DNA from: Cryobacterium lactosi
GTDB taxonomy: Bacteria > Actinomycetota > Actinomycetes > Actinomycetales > Microbacteriaceae
Length of the DNA stretch: 64,000 nucleotides
Reading direction: 5' to 3'
Assembly (NCBI RefSeq): GCF_004403945.1
Contig: NZ_SOHM01000042.1
Location: 1-64,000 of the forward strand
In this document: positions 51,096-60,916 of the stretch, piece after piece
Numbering within the stretch: position 1 is the stretch's first letter
How the letters are laid out: each line of letters begins with the position of its first letter
Program-made: the position numbers and the translations under genes
Notes under the pieces: model-generated
Database searches by the model: none
Seen by the model: only the letters and a program-made list of their open reading frames with translations
Told to the model about the DNA's origin: nothing

Positions 51096-52821
51096 GTGCT
51101 GCCACCTCCGCTGCAGCGGTGTCCTCGGGTACCGGTACCGGGTCCGGTGTCTTGGTCGGCGCGGTGCGGTTAATGGTGGCGGTAAGGGTTTTGTCGCGGA
51201 ACCAGGGGACGGTGTTGACCATGACTGGTCGGCATTTGGAGCTGAACATGACCGCGCGCCATTCAGGGAGGGAGCCGAGGGCGGCGATGTCGAGGGTGTT
51301 GACCTTGCGGGTGTTGGTCGACGTGGACATGTGTCCGTCTTTGCTGGTGGAGCTGCCGTAGGTGATCTCATCGTGCTCGCCGATGAGCGCGGCCAGGGAC
51401 CGGAGGAACTCGTCGTCGCCGGATCCCCCACCGAAGACGCGGGTGGCGGCGGCGTCCCAGAGGGTTTGCCAGCCATCTTTCCCGAACGCGTCGATCGCTT
51501 GGGCGCGGGATTGGAAGTAGGAGTTCAGGATGATGCCCATCGACCCATAGAAGGAGTAGACCGACGGCAGCTCTGGCCAGCGGACGATGTTGGCGCATTC
51601 GTCGAGCTCCATCACCAGCGGCACGGTGAGCCGGCCGCCGTTGCCCTGCGCAGCGTGCTCGGCGGTCTTGCAGATCGCGCGGATGAGGGCAGTGAGGATG
51701 GCACCGCCAGATCCTTCACCGTCTTTGGAGAGCAGCACGAGCGTGTCGGCGCTGCGGATGAACTCGTCCGGGTTGAACCGGCGGACACCGTCGGCGCTCG
51801 TCCAGGCCAAGAGATCATCGCCAGCGAGGGCAGAAGCCATCCGCTGTGCGGTGGCGTAGACACTGCCCTTGGTCTTCTCGGGCCAGCTCAGGATGCCCTC
51901 GATTGTGGATGACGGCCCGGTTTTCCCGTGCCGGGCGAGGATCCGTTGCACCTCGTGCCCTTCAGCGCGGGCGATCCACGCGAACACCTGCGACAGCGGT
52001 TCGTGCTCGAGCGCGGCCGCGAGGAAGAAATAGGCGAGCATGTCGCGGCCGGCGGTGTCGAACTGGGAATCCCCGCCCCGGTCCGACGCTTTCCGGGTGG
52101 AGGCTTCGAAGATCGCCGCGAGTTCGCGGGCGTCCGCGGCGCTCTGCACGTAGTCGAGCGGGTTGAACACGAAATCCGGTCGGGTGTCGCGGCGGTAAAT
52201 CCGGTTCGGGTCAAAGATGAACGCATGGCCGTGGCCGGCCCGGCCGGCGAGGGCTTCGCGGACGCCGTCGACTTTGTTGGACGTCATGATCGCCGCTCCC
52301 GGGGCTTCGATCATGTGGCGGATGACGAGGGCGGAGGTTTTCCCGCGGCCGGTCCCGAACACGTACACGCCCAAATCCCGCCACCCCTGATACACCCACC
52401 GGTTCCCACGGCCAACGAGCCGGCCGACCCGCTCCCCCGCCGGCAGGTTCACCGCGGCCGGGTGCAGCTGCGCCGCCTCCTTCGCCCGAGCCGTTTCACG
52501 CAGCACGGCTGACTGACGGGTAGTGGCCATGTGCTTGAGGGCCACGTTGTTGCGCTTGGTCGACGCCCACTGCGCTTGCTTGGCAAGGATGAACGCGAAC
52601 ACCGCCACCACGAGAATCAGGGCCGTCAGGGACGTCCAGGTGGCCGCGGGCGGCCAGGGTGCGTCGCGGAAGAGGAAGTCGCCGGCCAGGGCGGCGGGGT
52701 TCCACGGGTATGTCACACCCGTGGGGGTGAGGGCGGCGCCGGCGTGCACGGCGCCGAGCAGCCCGAGGACGGTCAGGATGGCGAGGAGGCCGGTCATGAT
52801 GCGGGCTTTCCAGTCGATCAT
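51088..52821 (-). CDS. Type IV coupling protein (TraD/TraG/VirD4-like)
   Basis: The 577-residue protein has two N-terminal membrane helices (residues about 8-30 and 60-82). The ATPase domain has Walker A GTGRGKTS (lysine about 161) and Walker B LVMELDECANIV. NSYFQSRAQAID and a C-terminal MFSSKCRPVMVN segment are typical of T4CPs. It brings the relaxase-DNA complex to the secretion channel. AAGGAGA lies seven bases before the ATG. Confidence 0.92.
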   Translation of the reverse strand: MIDWKARIMTGLLAILTVLGLLGAVHAGAALTPTGVTYPWNPAALAGDFLFRDAPWPPAATWTSLTALILVVAVFAFILAKQAQWASTKRNNVALKHMATTRQSAVLRETARAKEAAQLHPAAVNLPAGERVGRLVGRGNRWVYQGWRDLGVYVFGTGRGKTSALVIRHMIEAPGAAIMTSNKVDGVREALAGRAGHGHAFIFDPNRIYRRDTRPDFVFNPLDYVQSAADARELAAIFEASTRKASDRGGDSQFDTAGRDMLAYFFLAAALEHEPLSQVFAWIARAEGHEVQRILARHGKTGPSSTIEGILSWPEKTKGSVYATAQRMASALAGDDLLAWTSADGVRRFNPDEFIRSADTLVLLSKDGEGSGGAILTALIRAICKTAEHAAQGNGGRLTVPLVMELDECANIVRWPELPSVYSFYGSMGIILNSYFQSRAQAIDAFGKDGWQTLWDAAATRVFGGGSGDDEFLRSLAALIGEHDEITYGSSTSKDGHMSTSTNTRKVNTLDIAALGSLPEWRAVMFSSKCRPVMVNTVPWFRDKTLTATINRTAPTKTPDPVPVPEDTAAAEVAARG

Positions 52822-52867
52822 TGGATTCTCCTTGCAGCCTGGCGCGCAGGCGTAGTCAGGTGGGGCA

Positions 52868-53941
52868 TTAGGTGCCGAGTTTTAGGGGGTCGGTGTTGTA
52901 GGGGTCGACGGCGATGTGGACGTGGTTGCAGTAGTCGCTGAACTGCGTCATCGACAGGTCCAGGGTTACGCCGGCGTCGGCGCGGCACTGGGATTGTCCG
53001 GTGCCGGACCCGGCCGGCAGGACTGGGCTGAGCGCCTTGAGCAGCTTCAACGCGTTCGCGTCGGCGCCGGTGGTGGGCATCCGGTCGAAGGAGTAGAAGT
53101 CGACGGCGTGGCCGCCCCCGTTCGCCGAGTGCGGCGACGTCAATCCGGAGCCGAGGACTTGGCCGGTGCAGGCCCGGTTGATGTCGGAGATCCCGACGCT
53201 GCCAAACGTGTTCGTGGCGATGGTGATCACCTGCAGGATCCGCGTGTCGATGCCGCAGTTCTCTTTGGTTTCGCCGTCGGCGATCCAGCGGATCTCGCGG
53301 AGGTGATCCGGCGACAACCCGGTGATGTTGCCCGCGTCGATCTTGACGACCAGGCCGGCTGCGAGGGCCCGGGCGTCCCCGCCGATCCCGGCCGCGCAGG
53401 CGGCATCACCCGTGGTGAGCGCGGTGACGACGGCTTCAGCACCGTTGAAGTACTTCGTGTAGTGGTTGGGGTCGGCGTTGATCTGCACGGCGTGCGCTGC
53501 GGCCGTGGGTGTCATCGTCTCCCAGTTCGACACCCGCAGGAGACGTTCGAAGAAGAACGACGCCGCCTGGGTCGGGTTCATCCGTTGGGCGAGGGTGCCC
53601 CAGGTGTCGCGTTGCTGGAACAGGCCGCGGGAGTCGGGGCCGGCCAGGTCGCCGTATTCGATGTTGCGCAGCGTGGATTCACCCATCGCCGTCATCACAG
53701 CAATGGTTTGCCCGTGCACGTTGACGCCCAGCGTCGCCCCGGCGTTCATGATCAGGGCCGCATTCACGAGCTGGTCGCCTTGGTACCCGGCGACCGCGGA
53801 GCGTTCTGCGGCGCCTTGCGGGTTCGCCGCGACCGCCGCGCACGCGCTCGTGCCGGGGCCACCACCGGTGATCAGCAGCAGCCCCGTGAAGATGAACACC
53901 AGGAGCACGACGGCCCCGGTCCCCCACATACCTTTCTGCAT
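52868..53941 (-). CDS. Membrane-anchored peptidoglycan hydrolase-like protein of the T4SS
   Basis: The 357-residue protein has one N-terminal membrane helix and an external part. The central region (GPDSRGLFQQRDTWGTLAQR) resembles lytic-transglycosylase/lysozyme-like domains. The C-terminal region has HAVDFYSF and CNHVHIAVD, resembling the zinc site of D,D-carboxypeptidase/M15-like proteins. Such fusions open the cell wall for the conjugation channel (VirB1/TcpG-like). It lies 7 bp after the VirB4-like gene. Confidence 0.8.
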   Translation of the reverse strand: MQKGMWGTGAVVLLVFIFTGLLLITGGGPGTSACAAVAANPQGAAERSAVAGYQGDQLVNAALIMNAGATLGVNVHGQTIAVMTAMGESTLRNIEYGDLAGPDSRGLFQQRDTWGTLAQRMNPTQAASFFFERLLRVSNWETMTPTAAAHAVQINADPNHYTKYFNGAEAVVTALTTGDAACAAGIGGDARALAAGLVVKIDAGNITGLSPDHLREIRWIADGETKENCGIDTRILQVITIATNTFGSVGISDINRACTGQVLGSGLTSPHSANGGGHAVDFYSFDRMPTTGADANALKLLKALSPVLPAGSGTGQSQCRADAGVTLDLSMTQFSDYCNHVHIAVDPYNTDPLKLGT

Positions 53942-53948
53942 ACGCCGG

Positions 53949-55481
53949 TCAGCTGGTGGTGTCGCCGGCGGCCATGGCGGAGTCGGTGTTGGTGACCTCG
54001 ATCTCCCAGTCCGAGCGGATGTGGCGGATGTGGGTTTCCGGGTTCGACCCGTACTTGAACACGCAGTTGCCCGGGTTCAATCCCATCAGGGTGGCGGCGG
54101 TGTCGGGGGCGAAGTTGAACGTCTCCTGCGCCCACCTGGCGTCTTCGGGGCGGTCCTGCCGGAACGCGTACACCGTCTGTGCTTCCTGGACGACGGTGTA
54201 GCCGGGGCTGTCGGCGGGAATGTCGGTGCCTTTGTGCATGACGAAGACGTTGGAGATCCCCAGGGAGCGGGAGAGTTTCTGGTTGGCTTTCACGAGCTGG
54301 GCGGAGGGGCCGCCGATCATGTGCCAGCCCTCTTCGTAGATCACGTTGGTGATGAATCCGCGCTCCTGGCGGAGCCGGCCCATCAGCCACATGTTCCCGA
54401 TCGCCATCACCGTCGGAATTGCCGGCCCCGAGTCCGGCAGCTGGGAAACGTCGAAGGTGGTGAGCTTGTGGGAGAGGTCCACGTGCCTACTGGTTTCGCC
54501 GTCGAAGACGCCGGCGTAGGTTTCCAGCAGGTTCTGCAGGCCGAACCGGATCGACAAGCCAGCCTGGTGAAACCGCTCCGACGCCTCCGGCGACAGCCCC
54601 TGATCTGTGGGCACCATGCCCAAGTACGGCATCAGGTCCGTCGTCGTCGCAGCCCTTTCGGTGTCTTGGAACTTCTCGAAGAGCAGCTGCAGGGCGTGCC
54701 GGGTGGCTTTTTCTTCCCATTCTGTCGCGGCGGTGTCGTCGCGGGCGATGCGGGCGACCGCGTTGATGAGCAGCATCTGCCCCTGCAGCCCAGTGCCGCG
54801 TGCAATGTGGGGGTCCAAAAGGTTGAACCTGGTCCCCGTGCCATCCGGGTCGAACCGGAGCGGTTCGGTACCCATCCGCCGGGTCAGAGCCGCGTATTCG
54901 CCTTCGCCACCCTCGTCCTTCTTGTCAAACACCACCGCCCGATGGTTTTTCAACAGCAACGGTCGCATCACCATCACCGTTTTCGTAAACGACGACTTCC
55001 CTGACCCGACGGTGCCGATAATGAGCACGTTCGGCGACGTCAACTTCCTTGGGGACGCGTTGTATGCAGTCGGGGCGTCGTGGCTGATCATCGTCGACGA
55101 GAGGTTGTCGGTACCGTTGACGACACCCTCGATCCCCGTTGGGGCACCAATGATGCCGGTGTTCAGGATCTCGGCCTGCCTGGTTGTTGTCGGTGCCCCG
55201 GCCAGCTTCGGCGCGTACCAACCGCGTGCTGCCGCGCCCGGTGAGGCGCGCAGGATGGATCCTGGGCGGGAGAACGGGGGCACGTCCACCGGCCGGGCTG
55301 TCGGCCCGACCTGGTCGGTGGCCGCCGCGCCCTCTTCACCGGTGAGGACCGGCGGGATGCTCTCCGTGGGCGAAAGGAAGATTTTCAGGCCCGGCACGGA
55401 CCCGTACCAAGGCTTCCTCGTCGCCGAAGGTGCACGACCGTCGGTGGCCGTATCGACGGGTGTGGCGGGTTTGTGGGTCAT
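53949..55481 (-). CDS. VirB4-like conjugation ATPase
   Basis: The 510-residue protein has Walker A GTVGSGKSSFTK with K162, a VVFDKKDEGGEG segment, and a Walker B/arginine-finger region around NVIYEEGWHMIGG. The N-terminal VirB4 domain is not included; it seems to be supplied by the upstream SCO6880 protein, which overlaps by 4 bp. It drives assembly or substrate movement in the type IV channel. Confidence 0.88.
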   Translation of the reverse strand: MTHKPATPVDTATDGRAPSATRKPWYGSVPGLKIFLSPTESIPPVLTGEEGAAATDQVGPTARPVDVPPFSRPGSILRASPGAAARGWYAPKLAGAPTTTRQAEILNTGIIGAPTGIEGVVNGTDNLSSTMISHDAPTAYNASPRKLTSPNVLIIGTVGSGKSSFTKTVMVMRPLLLKNHRAVVFDKKDEGGEGEYAALTRRMGTEPLRFDPDGTGTRFNLLDPHIARGTGLQGQMLLINAVARIARDDTAATEWEEKATRHALQLLFEKFQDTERAATTTDLMPYLGMVPTDQGLSPEASERFHQAGLSIRFGLQNLLETYAGVFDGETSRHVDLSHKLTTFDVSQLPDSGPAIPTVMAIGNMWLMGRLRQERGFITNVIYEEGWHMIGGPSAQLVKANQKLSRSLGISNVFVMHKGTDIPADSPGYTVVQEAQTVYAFRQDRPEDARWAQETFNFAPDTAATLMGLNPGNCVFKYGSNPETHIRHIRSDWEIEVTNTDSAMAAGDTTS

Positions 55482-57178
55482 GAGAGTGCTTCTTTCTCGG
55501 TGCGGCCGGCGAGCCGGTTGATCGACCGGGACGTCAATGTCGGGCTTGCGGGGCGAAGGCCCCGACCGATGGGCCAGGTCGTGCCGGACGCGGCGGACTG
55601 GAACGAGTCCTGCCAGTCCAGGCGCTCGATGCCGAGGCCTGTTGCGCAGGCTTCTTCAAGCTGGCGGGACGCTTGGGCGAGGTCGTCGCGGGTGGGCGCG
55701 GAGATGGTGATGAACCCGATCCAATCCACGCCGTGATGGTGGGAACCGGCGGCCAGGTCCGCGGAGCGCCGCTGCGCGGCCGACATCCGCGTCGTCGAAT
55801 CGTCGGACACCAGGCGGCCTTTCTGCTGGTCGGCCATGACCCCGGCGAGGTCCCGGACCACGTCCGCGCGGGCCTTCGCTTTGGCCTGTCCGGCGGGGAC
55901 CAGGTGCAGGTGGAACGATACTGACCGGACGAAGGTGAGTTCGCGGCCGATGAGCAGGTCCAGGCACCAGAGCGGGCTGCGGGCGGCGACGGCGAGGTTC
56001 TGGCCGTGGATCGCGGCCGTCCGGTGCCACCAGGTCACCGGAGGTGACACGGGGCCGTCCTCCCCCATGATCAGTGACGTCGGGTCGACGTCCTGGACGA
56101 CGTGTGCGGAGAACTCATCGTGGGAGCGGAGCCCGGCCTGGAGGGGGTCGACGGTGCGGGTGAGGTCGATGGGCAGGTGTGGGTTTTGCTGGTGCAGCAT
56201 TAACGCGGTCGTCTGCTTCGCCGTCAGGGCGCGCACGTCGCCCATCTTCGCGTCGTTTAGACCGCGTTCGGTGGCCAGGATTTGGTCGGCCATGAGTGCC
56301 CGCCAGGCGTCGCGGCCGCGGCCGAATTTGGTGGCGGCGTCGGTGAACTGTTGATCCAACGGCCAGGACACGACAACGTAGTGGCGTTGCACCATCGCGT
56401 CGGCGCTGGATTTGCGGATCACTTCGTCGTAAGAAAGCTTCTGTGCCTCAAACGACTCCCGCTGGGCGGCCGTCCAGTCGTCCTGGACGGGCTCAAGGCG
56501 GGTCTTCACCCACTGCTGTTGCCGGGCGGAGTCCGGCGGCAACACGCGAGTGAGAGTTTGCACGTCCCGGATCAACGACGACGGTGCCGCCCGGCGGGCC
56601 AGGAACTTCCCCCAGGCGTTCGCCGCCCGGGTCAGCGCGGCCGCGGTCTCCATACCGCGCAGCTGCCCGGACACGGAGAACGCCACCGACAGGTACGGTT
56701 GCTCACCGATCGGAGCGTGCCAGGCGATGCCGGGCATGTTCGAGGCGTATTGCAGCCAGCCCATCCCATCGGAGCCGTCCGGGTTCGCCCGCATCTTCAA
56801 CGCGGTGCGCTCCGCGGCCCGTTTCTCCGCCTTGGTGCCCTGGTTGATGGCTTCCTGCAGCTGGTCCCACGCCCCGACTTCGTAGGGCACGAAGTCGTCG
56901 GTGCCGAGCCGGCGGCGAGCCCTGGCGCGGGCCCGCTTCCGGCGGCGCTCGAGTACCGTGCCCCGGTGCGTGCGTGCGGTCGTGAGCATCGTGATGCCCA
57001 CACCCGCCACTGCCACGAGCAGGGCCGGCAGGCCCAAACCCATGACCATGCCGGCCATGCCGCCGCCGATGAACACGGCCAACAGGAATACGCGGGTCTT
57101 GGAGGCGGTGCCGCCGAAGAACCCGCGGTGACCCGTCTCGCCGCCCAGGTGCCTGACGTAGGACTCCGGATTACTCAT
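55478..57178 (-). CDS. SCO6880-family transfer protein (N-terminal VirB4/PrgI-type component)
   Basis: The 566-residue protein has two membrane helices near residues 28-65 (VFLLAVFIGGGMAGMVMGL) and a basic RRRKRARARARRR loop. The large soluble domain has QRHYVVVSWPLDQQF and HGVDWIGFITISAP, as in Streptomyces SCO6880 proteins. These pair with a separate VirB4-like ATPase. The ATG at 57178 follows AAAGGA and overlaps the previous stop by 8 bp. A longer in-frame start has no support. Confidence 0.85.
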   Translation of the reverse strand: MSNPESYVRHLGGETGHRGFFGGTASKTRVFLLAVFIGGGMAGMVMGLGLPALLVAVAGVGITMLTTARTHRGTVLERRRKRARARARRRLGTDDFVPYEVGAWDQLQEAINQGTKAEKRAAERTALKMRANPDGSDGMGWLQYASNMPGIAWHAPIGEQPYLSVAFSVSGQLRGMETAAALTRAANAWGKFLARRAAPSSLIRDVQTLTRVLPPDSARQQQWVKTRLEPVQDDWTAAQRESFEAQKLSYDEVIRKSSADAMVQRHYVVVSWPLDQQFTDAATKFGRGRDAWRALMADQILATERGLNDAKMGDVRALTAKQTTALMLHQQNPHLPIDLTRTVDPLQAGLRSHDEFSAHVVQDVDPTSLIMGEDGPVSPPVTWWHRTAAIHGQNLAVAARSPLWCLDLLIGRELTFVRSVSFHLHLVPAGQAKAKARADVVRDLAGVMADQQKGRLVSDDSTTRMSAAQRRSADLAAGSHHHGVDWIGFITISAPTRDDLAQASRQLEEACATGLGIERLDWQDSFQSAASGTTWPIGRGLRPASPTLTSRSINRLAGRTEKEALS

Positions 57179-58634
57179 GGGTGGAGTCCTTTCCATAGTG
57201 CTGCTCGTGGTCTTCCACGGGAGCGACCGCCGCATCCGTCACCGAATCAGTGACCTTCTTCGTCGTATCGAAACCAGCCTTCGCACCGGCAGCGATCATC
57301 GTGGGAATCCCGATCGCCGCCCCGACACCGGTTGCCGACTCGGCCGCACCCGCCGCCGCCATCCCGGTCTCCGCGACCGCAGCGCTCCCGCCGGCCGCTG
57401 CGGCCCCGCCACCTGCAGCAGCGCCGGCGGTGGCTCCGCCGGACGTGCTGCCGAGCGAGGCCGCCTCCGAGATTGACGACGTCGCTGTGTCGCCCTCGGC
57501 CGCGACCGAACCACCGCCACCGCCACCGGTGCTGCCGGTGCCGCCGGTGGTGACCGGTGAGCTGCCGGATTCGTCGGATACCGACAAGCTGTCATCGCTC
57601 TTGCTGCTCGCCGAACTGTTGGGGCTGCTGTCGCCGTACTTCGCATCGGCTTGCTGCATCGACTGGGACCCGATCGTCGGACCCGCAACTGCCGCGCCGC
57701 CGCCACCGGTAGGGATGACGGGGGCGAACTTCGTCAAGGCCAGCGGTGACAGACCGGCCATGAACAACGCCAGGATCGACACAACCAACGTCACCGTCTT
57801 CGCGAGCGTGGGGGACCCGGAGAACACGTCGACCTGCGCGGACATCATGCTGTACGCGATCGCGAGTAGGAAGAACAGCAGCGGGTGGGAGGCGAGGATC
57901 CCGAACCATAGGTAGGCGATCTTGGATCCGAACTTCCGTTTCTGCGGGTCGACGATCCACACGAACCCCAACGGAAACAACACCCCGGAGAAGTAAAGGG
58001 TGATGAGCTGCACGATCAGCATCAGCAGCACAATCAGCAAGCCCAGGATCATGAAGAACATCAAGATCACGCCCAGAACGGCGCCGCCGGCCAGACCGTC
58101 ACTGTTCTCCTCCGAGAGCATCACGGAGAACTTGTCCACGATCGTCTGCGCGTTGTTCGTGACACCCCACGAGATCAGAGAATCCGACAGGGCACCGAAG
58201 AACGACACGAGGAACGCGCCGAGCGCCGGCCCGAACATGGCCCCGAGAATGAACGCCGGCCCATACAACGCCAGCGACTCTCCCAGCTCACGGCCCGATT
58301 GGTGCCCGCGCGCGGTGCGCACAATCTGCGGAATAAGCAAAGCCACAAATACGAAAATCGCCAGGGCGAACGACACCCTGTACGCCTGCAGGAACCAATC
58401 CGCGGTCAGATCCGGCAGGGTCGCGTGCGTCAGTGCCGGCAGCACGTTATCGGCCAGGCCTTTGGCCCCGTTCTGCATCATCTTGAACGAGTTCCCCGCT
58501 GGATCCGACCAGAAGTTCGCCACACCTGCAGCCGTATTCACGGCGTTGTTGACGCCGCCAACGGCGTCGGCAACACCTTCAGCGAGCCCTTGAGCCCCGC
58601 AGACGAAGTAGTTTTCTGCGCATTCAGGGTTCAT
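57171..58634 (-). CDS. VirB6/TrbL-like polytopic membrane protein
   Basis: The 487-residue protein has five or six hydrophobic segments (such as VSFALAIFVFVALLIPQIV and ILMFFMILGLLIVLLMLIVQ) between residues about 85 and 310. A long Ser/Gly/Ala-rich tail of low complexity follows (TGGTGSTGGGGGG, then many Ala-Gly runs). This is the usual form of the actinobacterial VirB6/TrbL channel component. The ATG at 58634 shares a base with the preceding stop (TGATG). Confidence 0.85.
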   Translation of the reverse strand: MNPECAENYFVCGAQGLAEGVADAVGGVNNAVNTAAGVANFWSDPAGNSFKMMQNGAKGLADNVLPALTHATLPDLTADWFLQAYRVSFALAIFVFVALLIPQIVRTARGHQSGRELGESLALYGPAFILGAMFGPALGAFLVSFFGALSDSLISWGVTNNAQTIVDKFSVMLSEENSDGLAGGAVLGVILMFFMILGLLIVLLMLIVQLITLYFSGVLFPLGFVWIVDPQKRKFGSKIAYLWFGILASHPLLFFLLAIAYSMMSAQVDVFSGSPTLAKTVTLVVSILALFMAGLSPLALTKFAPVIPTGGGGAAVAGPTIGSQSMQQADAKYGDSSPNSSASSKSDDSLSVSDESGSSPVTTGGTGSTGGGGGGSVAAEGDTATSSISEAASLGSTSGGATAGAAAGGGAAAAGGSAAVAETGMAAAGAAESATGVGAAIGIPTMIAAGAKAGFDTTKKVTDSVTDAAVAPVEDHEQHYGKDSTHE

Positions 58635-59353
58635 CAGCAGCCGCCCGTGTAGCGGGTGCCGCCCGCGGCAAGCTTCGCTTGATCGGGAGTGCCTGCACTT
58701 TCTATGTGCCACCCATCGTTTTCCCACACCATCGTTTGGGAGATGACGGCTGCTTTGGTCGGGCTGAGTTCGCCGTTGACGACGTACCCGGCCGCAATGT
58801 TCACCTCGACCTTGTCGGTGGTGGAGCCTTCAGAGACTGTCCACAATCCGTTCGTGGTCGACAGATGGAACGGAGTTCCGATGGGAACCTGTCCGGCGGT
58901 GATGTCGGTGCCGGCCATCGCCTGGTAGCCAGCCGTAAGATCGCGGAACGCGTCATTGGCTGTTGATGCCATCACAGCCTCGCTCACTGCACTAGCTTCG
59001 GCAGTGTTAGCCGCTGGGTTGGGGGTTTGCCAGAGCCACCGGTAGAAAGCGGTGGCGACTTCGACGGCGCCGTAGGTTGTGTGTTTGGCGTCGGCTTGGG
59101 CGGTGAGGACCATGTTGGCGTTGCGGTCCTGGCCGCCGAGGCAGCCTGTGACGTCGTCTTCGTTGTCACCGTTGCCGGAGACGCTTCCGGTGGGTGTCGG
59201 CGCCGCTGTGGGTGTGCTCGAGGCGGGTGCTGTGGCCGGTTCGGTCGGCTGTGTCGCTGTGTAGGCGATGCCGCCGCCGATGGCGAGGACCAGGAGGCTG
59301 CCGCCGATGACGAGGGGCCACCGGCTGCGGCCGGATGCGGTAACCATTCGCAT
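58634..59353 (-). CDS. VirB8/TcpC-like membrane-anchored transfer protein
   Basis: The 239-residue protein has a single N-terminal anchor (WPLVIGGSLLVLAIGGGIAY) and a Thr/Pro/Ala-rich linker. A C-terminal domain of about 150 residues has VEVATAFYRWLWQTP and WHIESAGTPDQ, compatible with an NTF2-like VirB8 fold. AAGGAG precedes the ATG. Two cysteines (in GCLGGQ and the last residue GGC) could pair outside the cell. Confidence 0.75.
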   Translation of the reverse strand: MRMVTASGRSRWPLVIGGSLLVLAIGGGIAYTATQPTEPATAPASSTPTAAPTPTGSVSGNGDNEDDVTGCLGGQDRNANMVLTAQADAKHTTYGAVEVATAFYRWLWQTPNPAANTAEASAVSEAVMASTANDAFRDLTAGYQAMAGTDITAGQVPIGTPFHLSTTNGLWTVSEGSTTDKVEVNIAAGYVVNGELSPTKAAVISQTMVWENDGWHIESAGTPDQAKLAAGGTRYTGGC

Positions 59354-59377
59354 GAGGGGTCTCCTTAGGTAGGGCTG

Positions 59378-59692
59378 TTAGCCGGCGAACGAGAGGACGG
59401 CGCCGACGATGATCGCTAGGCCTGCGAGAGCGGCTAAGGCGATGCCTGCCCACACCGCTTTGCGGCGGCCTTGGGCGTGGGCTTGCGGGTTGGGGTTGGT
59501 GTCTCCGGATGCCCCGGCCATGGCGACGATTCCGAAGATCAGGAATCCGATGGAGACAAGGATCCCGATGGCCCAGAGGGCGGCGATGAGTTTTTGCCAC
59601 AGGGCGGTGAACTCGGCTCCGCCGAATGAGAAGTCAGGCAGGATCCCGTCGAGGGGATTGTCGATCGCTGCGCGGAGCATGAGGTCGTGCAT
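59378..59692 (-). CDS. Small two-helix membrane protein, pilin-like (VirB2 position)
   Basis: The 104-residue protein has two hydrophobic helices, LIAALWAIGILVSIGFLIFG and AGIALAALAGLAIIVGAVL, separated by a short polar loop. This is the size and topology of VirB2/TrbC-type subunits or actinobacterial conjugation membrane proteins. Position at the start of the channel genes agrees. No strong ribosome-binding site is seen; translation is probably coupled to the ParA-like gene 6 bp upstream. Confidence 0.7.
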   Translation of the reverse strand: MHDLMLRAAIDNPLDGILPDFSFGGAEFTALWQKLIAALWAIGILVSIGFLIFGIVAMAGASGDTNPNPQAHAQGRRKAVWAGIALAALAGLAIIVGAVLSFAG

Positions 59693-59698
59693 GGTGGG

Positions 59699-60916
59699 TT
59701 AGGCCTTCCGGTTCTGTGTGGGGGCGGTGGAGACCGCGGATTGCAGTGCTCGGACCACGCTCGCGGCCGCGGCCACGAATGCGTCTCTGGTCGCGGGCTG
59801 GAGCTGGGCGAGGGTGAGTTGTCCGCGCTCGGCGATGTGCGCGTCGTAGGGAATGTCGTGCAGGGCGTTGACGCCGGCTTGGTTGAGGAGGCGTTCGACT
59901 TCCTGGCGGACGGCGTCGTTCTCGGGGCGTCCATCGGTGAGTCGGATAGCGATCGCCCGGTTGGCCAGGTCGGCGGAGTCGCCGCCTGCAGCGCGGAGCT
60001 CCTCGAGCAGCTGGATGGCTTCAAGGACCGAGTCCCCTGCATTCATGACGGGAATCACGAGGACGTCGGCTACGGACACGGCGCCCTGGAATGCGGAGGA
60101 GGTGGGGACGTTGCCGGAGTCCATGACGCGGATGGCGTAGAACTCGTCGATGACGTTGGACACGGCCACGACGGAGTCGCCGGTGAGGCGTTCACGTCGC
60201 CCGGTGGATCCGATCACGGACGCGAACGAAGTTTGTGGGGCGGTGTATCCGGCGAGGCGGCCGACGGTGCCGACCTGGTCGATGTCGCGGACCAGCTCGC
60301 CCAAGCCGAGCTGTGGGTTCCCCTCAGCCCGGAAGTTCAGAGCGCCGGGGTCGTCGGAGACTTCCAAAATCGCGACCGACCCGCCACGAATCGCGGCGAG
60401 CACTCCCCCAAGCAACAACGCGGTCGGAGTCTTCCCGGTGCCGCCCTTCGGGTTGTTCACCAGCACCGACACCGCACGGGTCCACGTCGCTTGGCGCACG
60501 GTGGTCTCATTGGCTGTGTGCTGCTCCTGCAGGCGCCGCTCCCCCAGCTCGGCGGCACTGGGCCCGACCGGTAGGCCCAGACTCGCCAGGGCGCCCCGGA
60601 ATCCTGTGGTGGCCTTGGCTGGGTTCGTCATTCGTGACCCGGCGACCAGCCCGGCCGCCGTTCCGCCAAAGAGCACCGAGGTGCTGGCCAGGTTCACGGT
60701 GGCCGGCCCCTCAGGTGTGGGCTCCACATGCACCGGTGTTATGACGGGCTCTGCGTCAATAGGCGCTGGGAGGAGCGTGGGGGCACCCTCAGTTGTTTCC
60801 GCTAGGCGGCGAGGCGTCGGCGGGGCTATGTGGGTGGTGTCTTCCTCGACGTAATCTCCGGCGCGGTCAGCCGCTCCGAAGACATCGCGGGTGCTGCGGT
60901 GACTGGTGTCACTCAT
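59699..60916 (-). CDS. ParA/MinD-like ATPase of the transfer operon
   Basis: The 405-residue protein has a disordered N-terminal 130 residues rich in Pro/Thr/Glu. A deviant Walker A NNPKGGTGKTPTA (K157 and K162) follows, then AILEVSDDPGAL and VMDSGNVPTSS. It belongs to the ParA/MinD/SCO-type ATPases. Leading the operon, it may position the transfer machine or help partition the element. AGGAGA is eight bases before the ATG. Replacement of the usual D-x-P by a DSGN sequence is notable. Confidence 0.85.
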   Translation of the reverse strand: MSDTSHRSTRDVFGAADRAGDYVEEDTTHIAPPTPRRLAETTEGAPTLLPAPIDAEPVITPVHVEPTPEGPATVNLASTSVLFGGTAAGLVAGSRMTNPAKATTGFRGALASLGLPVGPSAAELGERRLQEQHTANETTVRQATWTRAVSVLVNNPKGGTGKTPTALLLGGVLAAIRGGSVAILEVSDDPGALNFRAEGNPQLGLGELVRDIDQVGTVGRLAGYTAPQTSFASVIGSTGRRERLTGDSVVAVSNVIDEFYAIRVMDSGNVPTSSAFQGAVSVADVLVIPVMNAGDSVLEAIQLLEELRAAGGDSADLANRAIAIRLTDGRPENDAVRQEVERLLNQAGVNALHDIPYDAHIAERGQLTLAQLQPATRDAFVAAAASVVRALQSAVSTAPTQNRKA

